DNA of 7,784 nucleotides, taken from Chitinophagales bacterium. GTDB taxonomy: Bacteria; Bacteroidota; Bacteroidia; Chitinophagales; Saprospiraceae. The translations under genes and the position numbers were made by a program. The DNA lies in contig JAAFHO010000250.1 in assembly GCA_013297575.1 (NCBI GenBank), positions 1-7,784 of the forward strand. Direction: 5' to 3'. Positions 6,429 to 7,784 of this stretch are shown one piece after another. Within the stretch, counting starts at the first letter, position 1. The number at the start of each line of letters is the position of its first letter. The notes beneath the pieces were generated by a model. That model was not told the origin of the DNA. It did no database searches and saw only the letters and a list, made by a program, of their open reading frames with translations.

Positions 6429-6436
6429 CAAAAGTC
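6429..6436 (-). promoter_or_regulatory. Possible -7 box for the DUF4345 gene
   Basis: The minus strand reads GACTTTTG, matching TAnnTTTG at five of six defined positions. Transcription would start near 6425, giving a leader of about 26 nt. No good -33 element is present; an FNR-like box occupies the bases just upstream, as in an activator-dependent promoter. Confidence 0.35.
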
Positions 6437-6458
6437 GGCGAGGAAAAACACGTAAAAC

Positions 6459-6472
6459 TTGACCGCGATCAA
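6459..6472 (-). promoter_or_regulatory. FNR/CRP-like operator
   Basis: The 14-bp site TTGACCGCGATCAA matches the FNR consensus TTGATnnnnATCAA at nine of ten defined bases, and one further base pair extends the symmetry on each side (6458-6473). It overlaps the TGA stop (6471-6469) of the Crp/Fnr gene and is centred at 6465.5. That is about 41 bp upstream of the inferred start of transcription of the DUF4345 gene, the usual distance for a class II activator site. The TTGA/TCAA half-sites fit the ExxSR recognition helix of the adjacent regulator. Confidence 0.5.
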
Positions 6473-7056
6473 GATTTATTTCTAATTCTGCTCAGGGTTT
6501 CGGGTTGTATCCGCAAATAAGTAGCGATATAACGAAGTGGCACCAATTGGAAGATATGGGGCGCACGCTTCAGTAGATGCTCGTAGCGTTCAATCGGGGT
6601 GGTGGTGTGTATTTCAATTTCACGCTCAATGATATTTGCTAATGCCATTTCCACCGCAATTGTCCAAAAACGCGAAATACCAGGCCATTTTTCAATAGAC
6701 ATCCGCAAATCTGTCCTCGAAATACCGCAAACATGACATTTGGAGAGGGCTTGTATCGAAAAAGCAGAGGGCTGTTGGCGAATATAGGACGGAAATGAGC
6801 ACACTATATTGTTATTATAGGCAAACCCGACACAAATTTCTTCGGTATCCGTAGGGTAATAGAGCCGCAATACACCTTCGTTGACAAACCAAACATGCTG
6901 TTCTGTTTTCCCTGGAGCGCAGAGAAAATCGCCACGGCCTAGAACTTTTGTTTTGTTCCATAAAAGCGCAAATGCTAACGCTTCTTCAGGTGCAATACCG
7001 GGTTGTTGTGCTAAAAAACTGGATATACCAATCGAATAATCGTACACTTGTTTCAT
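6469..7056 (-). CDS. Crp/Fnr-family transcriptional regulator
   Basis: This 195-residue protein has a cyclic-nucleotide-binding-like beta-roll (about 30-115, e.g. HVWFVNEGVLRLYYPTDTEE), a long dimerisation helix (about 128-150) and a short C-terminal helix-turn-helix (RYEHLLKRAPHIFQLVPLRY, then IATYLRIQPETLSRIRNKS). The recognition helix carries E186, S189 and R190, the ExxSR pattern of E. coli FNR, which reads TTGA half-sites. There is no N-terminal Cys cluster, so it is not an iron-sulfur oxygen sensor of the FNR kind. Cys 46, 75, 86, 107 and 110 are scattered, and the beta-roll lacks an obvious cAMP phosphate-binding RxS motif. The effector is therefore unknown. This short version, lacking much of the wing, is common among Bacteroidota. 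No clear -7 box was found upstream. The likely target is the downstream DUF4345 gene. Confidence 0.92.
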   Translation of the reverse strand: MKQVYDYSIGISSFLAQQPGIAPEEALAFALLWNKTKVLGRGDFLCAPGKTEQHVWFVNEGVLRLYYPTDTEEICVGFAYNNNIVCSFPSYIRQQPSAFSIQALSKCHVCGISRTDLRMSIEKWPGISRFWTIAVEMALANIIEREIEIHTTTPIERYEHLLKRAPHIFQLVPLRYIATYLRIQPETLSRIRNKS

Positions 7057-7184
7057 ACACGTACTTAATTCTACTATAAATTAAATTTATTTATATTTTC
7101 TAATTGATTATATTGTTCAAAAAAATTCAAAGTGCTGTCCAAATTGCTCAATGCGGTGTGGGTTGAGCCGAACGGCGCAGAACG

Positions 7185-7279
7185 AAGAGCCATTAGGCTC
7201 GGGCTATATTGTAGCGGCGGATTTCAATCCGCCCCAATGTTATGCAACCATAAGAGAGCCGTAGGCTCGGCGCATATTC
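7185..7279 (+). repeat. REP-like composite repeat unit A
   Basis: The unit runs in this order: hairpin GAGCC-ATTA-GGCTC (7187-7200); TTGTAG followed by hairpin GGCGGAT-TTCA-ATCCGCC (7216-7233); hairpin GAGCC-GTA-GGCTC (7256-7268); and an end reading CATATT. GTAG (7211-7214) directly before a GC-rich hairpin is the hallmark of REP sequences handled by RAYT (REP-associated tyrosine) transposases. A degenerate extra GAGCC-GAAC-GGCGC lies at 7164-7177. The remaining bases, 7057-7163, are AT-rich upstream sequence of the Crp/Fnr gene with nothing else recognised. Confidence 0.7.
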
Positions 7280-7340
7280 CGTCATTTCAAATCTTCAAAA
7301 ATGTATTGTTGATCATATAATACCTTAAATAACTAAAAAA

Positions 7341-7436
7341 ATATGTATCGAGCCGACGGCTCTCCATAACTTGTTGTGCATCTGTCCAGCGGATAAAATC
7401 CGCCGCTACAAGATGATCCGAGCCTAACGGCTCTTA
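7341..7436 (-). repeat. REP-like composite repeat unit B, inverted relative to unit A
   Basis: Read on the minus strand this is the same unit as A: AAGAGCCGTTAGGCTCGG (hairpin 7433-7420), then TTGTAGCGGCGGATTT (from 7411), whose hairpin GCGGAT-AAA-ATCCGC spans 7389-7403. A last hairpin GAGCCGACGGCTC (7362-7350) and CATATT follow. Loops and linkers differ from A while the stems and GTAG are kept. The pair is tail-to-tail with about 60 bp of unrelated DNA between, as in BIME/REPIN arrangements. Its outer edge touches the anmK stop codon. Confidence 0.7.
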
Positions 7437-7784
7437 ATTGGGTAATGATATTTTCCCCATCGACACTAACGGTATTCCGCCCAATACCATCCCCGGCACT
7501 GCGGTACCTGCCACACATTCATTGGCCAACATCGCAAACAGCACCGCTTCTTTTGCATCGCCAAGAATTCCAATTGCTGCCATATCTTTTATAACCCATT
7601 TGGGTAATAATTCTTTTAAAGAATTGATTACAAAAGGATTATGCGCCCCACCACCGCTAACATAAATCGCGCCTACTAGCCCGCCAGTTGCCCGCAGGAT
7701 AGCCTCCGCCACCGTCTCGGCGGTTAAAGTCGCCAATGAAGCCATAATATTGTACGGGTTGTGCGCTGGTGTGCCTTTGGGTAA
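7434..7784 (-). CDS. anmK: Anhydro-N-acetylmuramic acid kinase, C-terminal part (5' partial)
   Basis: The frame is open to the window edge, so only the last 116 residues or so of a roughly 360-390-residue enzyme are seen; the ATG at 7745 is internal. Family features are NIMASLATLTAETVAEAI (ATLT-xx-TA phrase), the conserved VSGGGAHNPFVINSLKELLP, AIGILGDAKEAVLFAMLANE (Asp-x-Lys-Glu-Ala, Phe-Ala) and the final GMVLGGIPL. AnmK phosphorylates 1,6-anhydro-MurNAc with ATP and opens the anhydro ring to give MurNAc-6-phosphate, a cytoplasmic step of peptidoglycan recycling. The active-site Asp of the N-terminal half lies outside the window. The TAA stop is directly followed by a REP-like hairpin, which may protect or end the mRNA. 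Confidence 0.9.
   Translation of the reverse strand, partial: LPKGTPAHNPYNIMASLATLTAETVAEAILRATGGLVGAIYVSGGGAHNPFVINSLKELLPKWVIKDMAAIGILGDAKEAVLFAMLANECVAGTAVPGMVLGGIPLVSMGKISLPN

Noticed and set aside
7096..7135. TTGA-N9-TCAA pair upstream of the Crp/Fnr gene as an autoregulatory operator
   Set aside because: Half-site spacing is nine bases instead of six, and the region is AT-rich, so chance is a sufficient explanation.
7132..7518. Short open frames on both strands across 7132-7518
   Set aside because: They run through the REP-like repeats and encode only translated hairpin sequence.
7438..7665. Plus-strand frame of 75 codons opposite anmK
   Set aside because: Antisense shadow of the conserved anmK C-terminus.

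Overview
The window looks like a chromosomal piece of a Bacteroidota genome, perhaps from the Saprospiria or Chitinophagia side. Several signs agree. It is AT-rich with poor Shine-Dalgarno sequences. Four boxes match or nearly match the Bacteroidota -7 promoter element TAnnTTTG, three of them reading TACCTTTG. It also carries a LytS-type histidine kinase overlapping a LytTR response regulator, a short Crp/Fnr protein and a small outer-membrane beta-barrel. I cannot name the genus from sequence alone.

Layout. Bases 1-2843 (+) form a compact three-gene operon: a sensor kinase (5' end outside the window), its LytTR response regulator, and a one-helix membrane protein of unknown function. A 28-bp near-perfect palindrome separates it from a convergent outer-membrane protein gene (2983-3633, -). 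Bases 3634-4784 hold no recognisable protein gene but are rich in structure. There is a 107-bp element with 17-bp terminal inverted repeats and 11-bp flanking direct repeats (MITE-like). There is also a good minus-strand promoter followed by three successive minus-strand terminator-like hairpins, which suggests an undescribed small RNA.

Bases 4785-6005 (+) encode an ABC transporter ATPase without a permease in view, apparently leaderless, and then an SRPBCC-fold protein. Two minus-strand genes converge on this pair: a DUF4345-type four-helix membrane protein (6010-6399) and, upstream of it, a Crp/Fnr-family regulator (6469-7056). A near-perfect FNR box sits across the regulator's stop codon, about 41 bp upstream of the inferred start of transcription of the DUF4345 gene. 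The regulator has an FNR-like ExxSR recognition helix, so a local regulatory circuit is plausible.

Bases 7164-7433 contain an inverted pair of roughly 95-bp composite repeats with REP features (GTAG followed by a hairpin). They abut the stop codon of a partial anmK gene (7434-7784, -), which encodes anhydro-N-acetylmuramic acid kinase of cell-wall recycling. No tRNA, rRNA, CRISPR array or transposase gene was seen.
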